Part shown: positions 1 to 6,280 of the stretch, piece by piece
Position numbering within the stretch: the stretch's first letter is position 1
How the letters are laid out: each line of letters begins with the position of its first letter
NCBI GenBank assembly: GCA_035502655.1
Contig: DATJUF010000208.1
Span: 1-7,132 of the forward strand
Direction: 5' to 3'
DNA: 7,132 nt
Source of the DNA: DATJUF01 sp035502655
Lineage (GTDB): Bacteria; Desulfobacterota; Binatia; Binatales; Binataceae
The notes under the pieces: model-generated
Told to the model about the DNA's origin: nothing
Seen by the model: only the letters and a program-made list of their open reading frames with translations
Databases searched by the model: none
Made by a program: the position numbers and the translations under genes

Positions 1-1
1 G

Positions 2-67
2 TACCGCATCAATCGCAAGCACACGGATCGAGTTGATACAGAGCTGATCGAGATTGGAACTATTTAG
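2..67 (+). CDS. Possible C-terminal end of a gene entering from the left
   Basis: Of the three forward frames, only the one starting at base 2 stays open from the window edge. It gives about 21 residues (YRINRKHTDRV... ending in IEIGTI) before a TAG stop at 65-67. The residues are charged and plausible as a protein tail, but 21 open codons can easily occur by chance. I do not recognise a family. It would converge on the minus-strand gene at 212-580, and a GC-rich hairpin lies between them, as expected for a gene end. No function is proposed. Confidence 0.3.
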   Translation, partial: YRINRKHTDRVDTELIEIGTI

Positions 68-185
68 CTTTGCTTTAGGTGCAGTTGCCACCGCTGCTCC
101 CTTCCGAATCAATTTGATCGTTTGAAATTCAGGCTTACTGCTCTGCCCGGCCGCGTATGACGAATCATTTGCTGGTTGAGTGATT

Positions 186-203
186 CCGGAGCCGGACTCC
201 GGC
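186..203. terminator. GC-rich hairpin between convergent gene ends
   Basis: CCGGAG (186-191) and CTCCGG (197-202) form a perfect 6-bp inverted repeat with a 5-nt loop. An overlapping alternative pairs GCCGGA (191-196) with TCCGGC (198-203). The hairpin starts 8 bases after the stop codon of the minus-strand gene at 212-580, and a plus-strand gene may end at 67. No T-run follows on either strand, so it is not a classical intrinsic terminator. It may act as a Rho-assisted stop or an mRNA 3' end. Confidence 0.35.
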
Positions 204-211
204 AACTTGCC

Positions 212-580
212 TTACCAGTCGCCGTTCGGTTCGTCCTTCGGATCGCCCGCTTTATGCCGCATGATACTAACTGCCTCTTTAGCCGCTCCCTTGTCACCGG
301 CACTGAGCGCCTCAGTGAAACGTTGGGCAAGCAACCGCATCATGGCGCCCTCTTCCGCATCTACTTCAATGCCGAGCCGCGCCATGCGTTCCATCGCCCG
401 ACGAATCAAAAGTAGCGCTCCGTTCGTGTCTCCCGCCTGACGCAAAGCCGCCGCTTGCGCGAGAGTTTCGCGTATTTCGCCAATAGCCGCTCGCGCATCG
501 GAACCTACCAGCAACTCCAACTCGCGTAAGCTATCGCCCAGATTTAGAAAGACCTCGAACCCGGCATTATCAAGCGGCAT
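212..580 (-). CDS. Small helical protein with two TPR-like helical hairpins, unknown function
   Basis: This is a 122-residue acidic, Ala/Leu/Arg-rich protein with no signal peptide, no membrane segment and no cysteine, so it is probably cytoplasmic. I do not recognise the family. Two stretches look alike: residues 41-70 and 85-112 each carry an Ala-rich helix, an AGD turn (residues 49-51 and 94-96), then a second helix with Met and basic residues. This resembles a degenerate tetratricopeptide-type hairpin pair and suggests a protein-binding role, which is inference. The C-terminus (DPKDEPNGDW) is polar and probably disordered. The frame also opens with GTG at 593-595, but nothing like a Shine-Dalgarno precedes it. 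ATG at 578-580 has GGGAG eight bases upstream and is the better start. It is divergent from the epoxide hydrolase, and codon use looks ordinary. Confidence 0.7.
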   Translation of the reverse strand: MPLDNAGFEVFLNLGDSLRELELLVGSDARAAIGEIRETLAQAAALRQAGDTNGALLLIRRAMERMARLGIEVDAEEGAMMRLLAQRFTEALSAGDKGAAKEAVSIMRHKAGDPKDEPNGDW

Positions 581-588
581 GAATAATT

Positions 589-593
589 CTCCC
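589..593 (-). promoter_or_regulatory. Ribosome binding site that decides the start of the 122-residue gene
   Basis: GGGAG on the minus strand lies eight bases before ATG 578-580. It overlaps the alternative GTG codon at 593-595. A GTG start would have no ribosome binding site upstream, so the ATG start is preferred. Confidence 0.6.
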
Positions 594-746
594 ACTTGCC
601 AGAAGCGGGAATCAAGGCACCTTTGCGGCCTCGCGGTTGGCTATCCTGACGCAATACTCGGGCAGCTTGATTTCACCCTCGCGTTACCCACGCTATTGAC
701 CGCGCAACACCTTTGCCGGTAGCAAATCATTGCAGCGCGATCTCGG

Positions 747-752
747 TATAAC
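747..752 (+). promoter_or_regulatory. Candidate -10 element for the epoxide hydrolase gene
   Basis: TATAAC matches the sigma70 -10 consensus at 5 of 6 positions and lies 30 bp before the ATG, giving a short leader of about 24 nt. I see no convincing -35 at 16-18 bp upstream, so the element could be activator-dependent or wrong. TTGACC at 696-701 is a fair -35 but has only a weak partner near 720. Confidence 0.3.
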
Positions 753-772
753 ACTGGCGGGATTAGCATTGC

Positions 773-777
773 GGAGG
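773..777 (+). promoter_or_regulatory. Ribosome binding site of the epoxide hydrolase gene
   Basis: GGAGG sits five bases before ATG 783. It fixes the start codon and argues against any upstream extension. Confidence 0.85.
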
Positions 778-782
778 TTACG

Positions 783-1952
783 ATGGCTCAGGCCAAAGTT
801 GATCAGATAAAGATTGAACCCTTCACGATCAATGCCGGCGAGGAGGTCTTGAAGGACCTTCGCGAGCGTCTCGGCCGCACCCGCTGGCCCGGCGAAGTGC
901 CCGATACAGGATGGGAATACGGCACTAATCTCGCCTACTTACGTGAACTGATCGAGTACTGGCGGACCAAATATGACTGGCGCAAGCACGAAGCTGAACT
1001 GAACCGCTTCAAACATTTCCGCACCACAATTGATGGCCTTGGCATTCATTTCATCCGCGAAGAGGGTCGCGGACCGAATCCCAAGCCGCTGTTGCTTTCC
1101 CACGGATGGCCCGGCTCGATCTGCGAGTTCATGCAGATCATCCCGATGCTGACCGATCCGGCCGCGCACGGCGCCGACCCAAATCAATCATTTACTGTCA
1201 TTGCGCCGTCACTGCCCGGCTATGGCTTCTCGGACCATCCGCGTGCCCGCGGAATGAATATCCAGGGCATCGCCGAGATCTTCCACAAGCTAATGACCGA
1301 AGTGCTCGGCTATGAGCGTTATTGCGCCCAGGGTGGTGATTGGGGCTCAGCTATTACGTCGCGCCTCGGCGAGGCTCACAGTGACAGCCTCTACGGCATC
1401 CATTTGAATCTGGTTTTCGCCGGCAATCGCCGCGACCGCGCCGCCGAATTGACCGAAGAAGAAAAGATTTTCCTCGCTGACATGGATCATTTTCAGCGTG
1501 AAGAAAGCGGCTATCAGGGAATCCAGAGCACCAAGCCGCAGACCCTTGCCTACGGCCTCAACGATTCGCCCGCCGGTCTCGCTGCCTGGATCGTTGAAAA
1601 GTTTCGTACCTGGTCGGATTGCGGCGGCGACGTCGAAAAGCGCTTCACCAAGGATCAATTACTCACCAATGTGATGATCTATTGGATTACTCAGTCGATT
1701 AATTCGTCAACGCGGCTCTACTATGAAGCGCGTCATCATCCGTGGCGTCCCGATAAGACCAAACGCATCGAAACCCCGACCGCGGCCGCATTATTTCCGC
1801 GCGAAATCGGCAAGCCGCCCCGTGATTGGGCTGAGCAAGCCTTCAATATCCAGCAATGGACGGTGATGCCGCGCGGTGGTCATTTCGCGGCAATGGAAGA
1901 ACCGAAGCTACTAGCAGACGACATCCGAAATTTCTTCAGCAAGATGAAATAG
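783..1952 (+). CDS. Epoxide hydrolase, microsomal (EPHX1) type, alpha/beta hydrolase
   Basis: The 389-residue enzyme should open epoxides to vicinal diols through an alkyl-enzyme ester intermediate. Residues about 10-115 are the EHN domain (note RWPGE at 35-38 and beyond); the rest is an alpha/beta-hydrolase core with a helical cap. Visible functional residues: HGWPG 107-111 (oxyanion hole); Asp186 in GGDWG (nucleophile); Glu341 in FPREI (acid, aligned with EPHX1 Glu404); His367 in GGHFAA (base, aligned with His431). The cap tyrosines are Tyr244 (SGYQGIQ) and Tyr313 (SSTRLY), matching EPHX1 Tyr299 and Tyr374. All catalytic residues are present, so it should be active. Unlike mammalian EPHX1 it lacks an N-terminal membrane anchor, so it is probably soluble and cytosolic. 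Length is normal for bacterial members. The substrate cannot be read from sequence; detoxification or hydrocarbon, lipid or terpenoid catabolism are possible. It is monocistronic, with hairpins downstream. Confidence 0.93.
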   Translation: MAQAKVDQIKIEPFTINAGEEVLKDLRERLGRTRWPGEVPDTGWEYGTNLAYLRELIEYWRTKYDWRKHEAELNRFKHFRTTIDGLGIHFIREEGRGPNPKPLLLSHGWPGSICEFMQIIPMLTDPAAHGADPNQSFTVIAPSLPGYGFSDHPRARGMNIQGIAEIFHKLMTEVLGYERYCAQGGDWGSAITSRLGEAHSDSLYGIHLNLVFAGNRRDRAAELTEEEKIFLADMDHFQREESGYQGIQSTKPQTLAYGLNDSPAGLAAWIVEKFRTWSDCGGDVEKRFTKDQLLTNVMIYWITQSINSSTRLYYEARHHPWRPDKTKRIETPTAAALFPREIGKPPRDWAEQAFNIQQWTVMPRGGHFAAMEEPKLLADDIRNFFSKMK

Positions 1953-1989
1953 CTTCGGCCGCTGGGCTTGATTGCGGTCATTCGTGGTG

Positions 1990-2021
1990 GTTGGCAGACG
2001 TGGAAACCCTAGTTTGCCAAC
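1990..2021. terminator. Hairpin downstream of the epoxide hydrolase gene
   Basis: GTTGGCAGAC (1990-1999) pairs with GTTTGCCAAC (2012-2021): ten base pairs with one G-T wobble around a 12-nt loop that contains a small GGaaaCC. It begins 37 bases after the stop codon at 1950-1952. It lies between two convergent genes and could serve both directions. No T-run follows on either strand, so intrinsic termination is unproven. Confidence 0.4.
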
Positions 2022-2075
2022 GAACAAGGGCGGATGAATACGACTCTGCGGCAAAACACTTTCCGGGCAGCTTTG

Positions 2076-2091
2076 ATCAGCGGTTGCTGAT
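2076..2091. repeat. Short perfect inverted repeat in the convergent gap
   Basis: ATCAGC and GCTGAT form a 6-bp stem with a GGTT tetraloop. It lies 64 bp beyond the stop codon of the minus-strand lipoprotein gene and could form the 3' end of that transcript. No T-run is attached. Confidence 0.3.
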
Positions 2092-2155
2092 GTCGACTAT
2101 TGCAAGTTTAGCGCTCGTTGGATCGTAAGCGACCGCGGGACAGATCTACTAAGCA

Positions 2156-2596
2156 TTAATAGCCGTCCGGAGTCAAAAGAGGCGACACAACGACGGGATC
2201 AGCCGTCAAAGTATCTGCCGTTACACTTGATGACACGAAGAAGGGAAAGGCGTGAAGTCGGGCCGCATACAAGATGCACTCCGGATCCTTCTCCGTTCCG
2301 GAAGCCATACAATTCCCAGGTACTGCTATCGGCGGCAGCTTCCACACCGCCAGATTGCGGTCACTCCACGAATACGTATTGGGATTCTTGTACACCTCCT
2401 CAAAGCGCCTCTCGCGGTCGCGCGCGATCACAACGTCCCGTTGTAGCTGCTCGATCGTCAGCGGCTCGCGGGTTGCAGGGTCCCCATAAGGAAAAGGATA
2501 TGGACCCGGGTATCGCGTTCTTCCAGCACAGCCGAACGCGCCTACGCTCAGAGCGATTGCGGCCATAATCCTTCGTGAACGAACGACATTACGCAT
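2156..2596 (-). CDS. Small putative lipoprotein of unknown function
   Basis: The frame encodes 146 residues. The start is basic (MRNVVRSRRI), followed by a hydrophobic stretch (MAAIALSVGAFG, 11-22) and Cys23, which looks like a lipoprotein signal peptide. The lipobox is imperfect: AFGC lacks the usual Leu at -3. After the cysteine comes a Pro/Tyr/Gly-rich linker (residues 29-40), then a helical charged segment (about 45-70). A Trp-containing middle carries Cys96 and Cys107, which could form a disulfide in the periplasm. I do not recognise the family. Start choice is uncertain: ATG 2594-2596 has no Shine-Dalgarno, while the internal Met11 has AAGGA only two bases before it, too close to be ideal. 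Placement on the cell envelope is inference from the N-terminus. Confidence 0.6.
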   Translation of the reverse strand: MRNVVRSRRIMAAIALSVGAFGCAGRTRYPGPYPFPYGDPATREPLTIEQLQRDVVIARDRERRFEEVYKNPNTYSWSDRNLAVWKLPPIAVPGNCMASGTEKDPECILYAARLHAFPFFVSSSVTADTLTADPVVVSPLLTPDGY

Positions 2597-2608
2597 TTAA
2601 CGGTCAAC

Positions 2609-2614
2609 TTTATA
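2609..2614 (-). promoter_or_regulatory. Candidate -10 element for the putative lipoprotein gene
   Basis: On the minus strand TATAAA (5 of 6 to the -10 consensus) lies only 12 bp before the ATG at 2594-2596. Transcription would begin about five bases from the start codon, giving a nearly leaderless mRNA, which would fit the missing Shine-Dalgarno. No clear -35 is seen 17 bp upstream. Confidence 0.3.
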
Positions 2615-2733
2615 CCAACTTTGCGAGTCACCGATCTTTAGGTTCCAACACGGCAGGCCAGCGCGGCTGTCGATGTGTTCATCAGTGTCCGATAAGGTCT
2701 GTGTCTAGAAAATCAAAAGTGCCACCGGAAGTT

Positions 2734-2758
2734 GGGGGCTGGGAAGGTCCCAGCCCCC
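2734..2758. repeat. Perfect 11-bp GC-rich inverted repeat, 3-nt loop
   Basis: GGGGGCTGGGA (2734-2744) and TCCCAGCCCCC (2748-2758) are exact reverse complements around AGG. This is the strongest hairpin in the window. On the minus strand it stands about 230 bp past the end of the nrdJ-linked gene and 138 bp before the lipoprotein gene. It could stop or insulate transcription, although the bases after it (AACTTCCGG) are not a T-run. It could also belong to a repeated extragenic element. Confidence 0.85.
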
Positions 2759-2919
2759 GGCCATCCCCACAACCGCCAGCCCCGCACCACACTCGTCAAA
2801 GCGAACCAGGAGGTGCCCGCCTCAACCTCTTTGAGCCCCGTCAAACCGCCCCCTTGCCACCCCCGCTACCGCCTCCACTTGCAAACCACCGCTCCGCCCA
2901 TCCTGGCAGTACTCCTCCG

Positions 2920-2932
2920 AGGCTCCGAGCCT
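2920..2932. repeat. Short palindrome AGGCTC-c-GAGCCT
   Basis: Two 6-base arms (2920-2925 and 2927-2932) are perfect complements around one base. It lies next to the hairpin at 2938-2955 and could stack with it in an RNA read leftward from the nrdJ transcript. Confidence 0.5.
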
Positions 2933-2937
2933 TAAGC

Positions 2938-2955
2938 CAAGCCGATCCCGGCTTG
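2938..2955 (-). terminator. Candidate terminator hairpin for the nrdJ transcript
   Basis: CAAGCCG (2938-2944) and CGGCTTG (2949-2955) make a perfect 7-bp stem with an ATCC loop. On the minus strand it begins 33 bases after the stop codon of the 105-residue gene, where a transcript end is expected. A T-run is missing, so the mechanism is unclear. Confidence 0.4.
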
Positions 2956-2988
2956 CGCCAATAAGCAGCCGCTAAATATTCAAACCTT

Positions 2989-3306
2989 TCATCGGTGCAC
3001 CGAACTCGTTACTGCGCCGCAAAGACGCTGGCCGCTCGAATCATCGGCCGGCCGTCCGAGGCATATCTGTGCGCCATGCTCGCGCGATTCGGCATGCAGC
3101 CGCCATCGCTGCGATCCCTTATCCTCGAACCATAGCGTCACTCCGCAGCGTGAACATTTGAAACTCATCTCGAACGGCTGTTCGGTTAACGAGGTGAGAA
3201 TCGCTCCGTCTTTGAGGTCGTGGCCAAGTTTGAGTTGCAACGCGAACGCTTCACATTCCCGCACACGCCGCCGCGTCTCGGCAAGCTTCACTCCCGCTTC
3301 GATCAT
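2989..3306 (-). CDS. Small Cys/His-cluster protein downstream of nrdJ, unknown function
   Basis: The gene encodes a 105-residue protein I do not recognise. The N-terminal 30 residues are a charged helix (TRRRVRECEAF, 11-21). From about 48 onward lies a Cys/His cluster: Cys51-x2-Cys54, His71, His77 and Cys82. The order CxxC...H...H resembles a zinc finger, but the 16-residue gap between Cys54 and His71 is longer than in classical C2H2 fingers, so zinc binding is only a suggestion. The last 20 residues look disordered. The gene is well supported by GAGGAGG, whose GGAGG lies five bases before ATG 3304-3306. It starts only 38 bp after the nrdJ stop on the same strand, so co-transcription with nrdJ is likely. 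A role tied to ribonucleotide reduction, DNA or RNA binding is possible but unproven. Confidence 0.7.
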   Translation of the reverse strand: MIEAGVKLAETRRRVRECEAFALQLKLGHDLKDGAILTSLTEQPFEMSFKCSRCGVTLWFEDKGSQRWRLHAESREHGAQICLGRPADDSSGQRLCGAVTSSVHR

Positions 3307-3311
3307 GCACC

Positions 3312-3316
3312 CCTCC
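3312..3316 (-). promoter_or_regulatory. Strong ribosome binding site of the 105-residue gene
   Basis: GGAGG, within GAGGAGGGG on the minus strand, lies five bases before the ATG. It is the main evidence that this otherwise unrecognised short frame is translated. Confidence 0.8.
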
Positions 3317-3344
3317 TCTACTTGTCAAGATTCAGAGGTAAAGA

Positions 3345-6182
3345 TCACGAACATCCGCTGGTAGCTCCGCAATTCATACATTTGTAACAGGTGCCATTGC
3401 GCACCATGATACATCCGCAGTCCGGGCACGGCGGCGCGTCTGCCTGATTGATAAACGCGGCCCGCAGTATCTCTTCCCGGCTCTTGCCTGCTTCAGTGGC
3501 GCCATCACGCGCAATAGCTCCAGTCGCCGAGACTAGTTTCGCTGGAGCCGGATTCTCAGTCACCGTTGCGAATGGCGCCACGACGCCTACTTCCTGTTTG
3601 GCCTGTTCATCGAGAAACTTCGAGGCTAGCCAGCGAAACAGGTAGTCGACGATTGACTTTGCGTAGGGGATCTGGGGATTTTTGGTGAAACCTGACGGCT
3701 CAAAGCGCATGTGCGCGAACTTGTCGACCAGGAATTGCAGCGGCACGCCATATTGCAACGCGTACGAGATCGCGGTCGCGAAGGAATCCATCAGCCCGGA
3801 GATGGTCGATCCCTGCTTCGACATCGAGACGAAAATCTCACCCGGCGTGCCGTCTTCATACATCCCAACCGTCAGATAGCCTTCGTGGCCCGCGATATCG
3901 AACTTATGGGTGATCGAGCGGCGCTCATCGGGCAGCTTGCGGCGGTAAGGCCTGAACTCGTCGGCCGCCGCAGACGCAGCGGCAGTTAACGAGTTCTTTA
4001 GCGTATCTGCGGCTTCCGCCGCCTTGCCGGTATTGAGCGGCTGGGTACGCTTTGAACCGTCACGATAGATCGCTACTGCTTTCAGCCCCAGCCGCCATGC
4101 CGTCAGATAGGCCTCAGCAACTTCCTCGACTGAGGCATTGGCAGGCATGTTGATCGTTTTCGAGATCGCGCCTGAAATAAACGGCTGCACCGCGCCCATC
4201 ATCTTGAGATGGCCGTTATATTGAATGGTGCGCGAGCCTGATCGCGGCTTGAAGGCACAATCAAAAATCGCCAGATGCGCATCTGGTAGATGCGGCGCAC
4301 CCTCAATCGTTTCATGCTCGTCGAGATACTCGACGATTTCCTGAATCTCGCGCGCATCATAGCCAAGCCGCTTCAGAGCGCGGGGCACCGTGTTGTTGAC
4401 GATCTTGAGCATGCCGCCGCCGACCAGCTTCTTGTATTTGATCAGCGCGATGTCAGGTTCGATCCCGGTCGTGTCGCAATCCATCATGAACGCGATCGTC
4501 CCGGTCGGTGCGATCACCGTCGCCTGCGAATTGCGATACCCAGCGTGCTGGCCGAGCTTTAGCGCGTCGTCCCACGCCTCGCGCGCGGCCCGTAGCAGAT
4601 CGAGCGGCACGTACGCGGTTTCGAGCTTATGGGCATATTCCCGATGACGTTCGATCACGCGCAGCATCGGCTCCCGGTTAGGCGCATAGCCCTCGAACGA
4701 TCCCATCGCTTGAGCAATTCGAGCCGATTGCAGATAGGCCTCGCCGGTCATCAGAGCGGTGATCGCGCCCGCGTAGCTGCGCCCCTGATCGGAGTCGTAG
4801 GGCATCCCCAGCGCCATAAGCGTGGCACCGAGATTCGCGTAGCCAAGCCCCAGTTCGCGAAAGCCGTGCGCGTTGCGGCCAATTTCATCGGTTGGATATG
4901 ACGAATTGTCTACCAGGATATCCTGAGCCGTGATCATCACATCGACGGCATGGCGAAAGGCCTTAACGTCAAATTCGCCTGCGTCATCTAGAAATGCCAG
5001 CAGGTTCAACGAAGCCAAATTGCAGGCCGAATTATCCAGATGCATGTACTCGCTGCACGGATTCGACGCATTGATCCGGCCCGAGTTGGGACAGGTATGC
5101 CACGCATTGATGGTGGTATCGAACTGCATCCCGGGATCGCCGCAAGCCCACGCCGCTTCCGCGATCATTCTGAGCAGGTCGCGTGCACGCAGTTCCTCGG
5201 CGACTTCCTTGCTTTTGATAAAGCGCGTACGCCAGTTGCCATCATCGGCGATCGCCTGCATGAATTCATCGGTAGCTCGCACTGAATTGTTGGCGTTCTG
5301 GAAGAAAACCGAGCTGTAGGCGGCGCCGTCGAGTGACGCGTCGTAGCCGGCTTCAATCAGCGCCCAAGCCTTTTTCTCCTCGTCAACTTTGCAGGTGATG
5401 AATTCCTTGATATCCGGATGGTCGGCGTTGAGCACCACCATCTTGGCCGCACGCCGGGTCTTGCCACCCGACTTGATCACGCCCGCCGAAGCGTCGGCCG
5501 CTTTCATGAACGACAGCGGACCCGAAGCGGTGCCGCCCGCCGACAACTTCTCGCGGCACGAGCGCAGCGCCGACAGGTTTACTCCCGAGCCTGAGCCGCC
5601 TTTGAAAATCATCCCTTCGTTGCGGTACCAGCCCAGGATCGATTCCATGCTGTCCTCGACCTTGAGAATAAAGCAGGCCGAGCACTGCGGCTTCGACTCG
5701 ATACCGACGTTGAAATAGACCGGGCTGTTAAAAGCAGCTTTCTGGTGAAGCAGCAGATAGGTCAGCTCGGCCTTGAAACTTTCGCGATCAGCCTCAGCTG
5801 CAAAGTAGTACTGGCGCTCGCCCCAAGCCGCGACCGTATCGACCACCCGCGCGATCAACTGCCGCACACTGGTTTCGCGCCGCGGACTGCCGAGCGGGCC
5901 ACGAAAGTACTTCGAGACCACGACATTGGTGGCGGTCTGCGACCATGCGCGCGGCACTTCGACGTCGCGCTGTTCGAAAACCACGCGGCCGTCTTCACCG
6001 GAAATCAGGGCTGAGCGCAACTCCCACTCGACTTCGGCCATTGGATCGGCGCCCGGCCGGGTAAAATAGCGTTCGACCGTGATACCCTCGCCGGCCGGAG
6101 TCAGGCGCTCGCGTGCACCCTCGCGATTGGGGCTTCGAGTTTCCGCCGGATACATTTCTGGTCTCTCGATGCTCTGCGCCAT
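3345..6182 (-). CDS. nrdJ: Adenosylcobalamin-dependent (class II) ribonucleotide reductase
   Basis: The 945-residue enzyme reduces ribonucleotides to deoxyribonucleotides for DNA synthesis in the cytoplasm. It uses coenzyme B12 to make the radical, so it works with or without oxygen and needs no NrdB. The ten-stranded barrel carries FNSPVYFNVG (151-160), Cys170 in SACF, KGGSGSGVNLS (194-204), NPCSE with Asn374, thiyl-radical Cys376 and Glu378, then Cys387 in SACNLAS. Cys170 and Cys387 form the redox pair. The phosphate-binding loop APTGT is at 558-562. Residues about 748-855 match a TSCPD domain. The C-terminus is a cysteine-rich ribbon (Cys919, 922, 924, 932, 935, 938, 944) ending in TSGCS, as in long actinobacterial NrdJ; the final cysteines probably pass electrons from thioredoxin. 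I see no N-terminal ATP-cone. Length is normal and no key residue is missing. GAAGGGA lies six bases before the ATG. A probable NrdR box pair lies upstream, and the 105-residue gene follows. Confidence 0.97.
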   Translation of the reverse strand: MAQSIERPEMYPAETRSPNREGARERLTPAGEGITVERYFTRPGADPMAEVEWELRSALISGEDGRVVFEQRDVEVPRAWSQTATNVVVSKYFRGPLGSPRRETSVRQLIARVVDTVAAWGERQYYFAAEADRESFKAELTYLLLHQKAAFNSPVYFNVGIESKPQCSACFILKVEDSMESILGWYRNEGMIFKGGSGSGVNLSALRSCREKLSAGGTASGPLSFMKAADASAGVIKSGGKTRRAAKMVVLNADHPDIKEFITCKVDEEKKAWALIEAGYDASLDGAAYSSVFFQNANNSVRATDEFMQAIADDGNWRTRFIKSKEVAEELRARDLLRMIAEAAWACGDPGMQFDTTINAWHTCPNSGRINASNPCSEYMHLDNSACNLASLNLLAFLDDAGEFDVKAFRHAVDVMITAQDILVDNSSYPTDEIGRNAHGFRELGLGYANLGATLMALGMPYDSDQGRSYAGAITALMTGEAYLQSARIAQAMGSFEGYAPNREPMLRVIERHREYAHKLETAYVPLDLLRAAREAWDDALKLGQHAGYRNSQATVIAPTGTIAFMMDCDTTGIEPDIALIKYKKLVGGGMLKIVNNTVPRALKRLGYDAREIQEIVEYLDEHETIEGAPHLPDAHLAIFDCAFKPRSGSRTIQYNGHLKMMGAVQPFISGAISKTINMPANASVEEVAEAYLTAWRLGLKAVAIYRDGSKRTQPLNTGKAAEAADTLKNSLTAAASAAADEFRPYRRKLPDERRSITHKFDIAGHEGYLTVGMYEDGTPGEIFVSMSKQGSTISGLMDSFATAISYALQYGVPLQFLVDKFAHMRFEPSGFTKNPQIPYAKSIVDYLFRWLASKFLDEQAKQEVGVVAPFATVTENPAPAKLVSATGAIARDGATEAGKSREEILRAAFINQADAPPCPDCGCIMVRNGTCYKCMNCGATSGCS

Positions 6183-6188
6183 TGTTGT

Positions 6189-6195
6189 TCCCTTC
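6189..6195 (-). promoter_or_regulatory. Ribosome binding site of nrdJ
   Basis: GAAGGGA on the minus strand is six bases before ATG 6180-6182. It supports this start over the later in-frame Met codons (Met10 and Met48). Confidence 0.75.
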
Positions 6196-6247
6196 TAGCC
6201 ACCACATCAGCCGAGATGCATGACATCACGCTTGACGTAAGGGTGAA

Positions 6248-6273
6248 ATATTACCCACCGCAGTCCATGTCAA
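6248..6273 (-). promoter_or_regulatory. Candidate nrdJ promoter (perfect -35, poorly spaced -10)
   Basis: Reading the minus strand, a perfect TTGACA lies at 6268-6273. The best -10-like hexamer, TAATAT at 6248-6253, is only 14 bp away, and at the ideal 17-bp spacing one finds only TATTTC. The -35 is enclosed by an inverted repeat, CCACCC (6274-6279) and GGTGGG (6254-6259). The -10 region lies in a second one, GGGT/ACCC (6241-6256). The promoter would give a leader of roughly 60 nt. The short spacer suggests a weak or regulated promoter. Confidence 0.45.
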
Positions 6274-6280
6274 GGGTGGC

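Larger units (their letters stand above)
2597..2988. other. Gene-free region with strong hairpins and a C-rich block
   Basis: I find no convincing gene in these 392 bases. The first part (2597-2720) is mixed sequence with the lipoprotein promoter region. From about 2720 to 2960 the plus strand becomes C-rich and low in G. It holds the perfect 11-bp hairpin at 2734-2758, a palindrome at 2920-2932 and a hairpin at 2938-2955. By hand count, 2761-2940 has about 87 C and 31 G. Since both flanking genes are read leftward, any read-through RNA would be G-rich and structured. Forward-frame translation here is proline-rich and typical of non-coding C-rich DNA. Confidence 0.6.

Noticed and set aside
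544..561. tRNA-like T-loop sequence (GGGTTCGAGGTCT on the minus strand)
   Set aside because: It lies inside the coding sequence of the 122-residue gene, and no acceptor or anticodon stems surround it.
1856..2128. Plus-strand open frame overlapping the end of the epoxide hydrolase gene
   Set aside because: It is a frame-shifted shadow of the hydrolase that then runs through an intergenic hairpin, with no start signal.
2575..2964. Plus-strand open frame of 129 codons
   Set aside because: It is proline-rich low-complexity sequence produced by C-rich DNA, spans a perfect hairpin, has no ribosome binding site and overlaps the promoter of the minus-strand lipoprotein gene.
3350..3430. Separate zinc-ribbon protein at the end of nrdJ
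   Set aside because: The cysteine-rich segment is in frame with nrdJ and is the normal C-terminal tail of long class II reductases.
3345..6182. Intein or ATP-cone insertion in nrdJ
   Set aside because: Ribonucleotide reductases often host inteins, but all core motifs follow one another at normal spacing, the total length is normal, and I see no ATP-cone pattern at the N-terminus.
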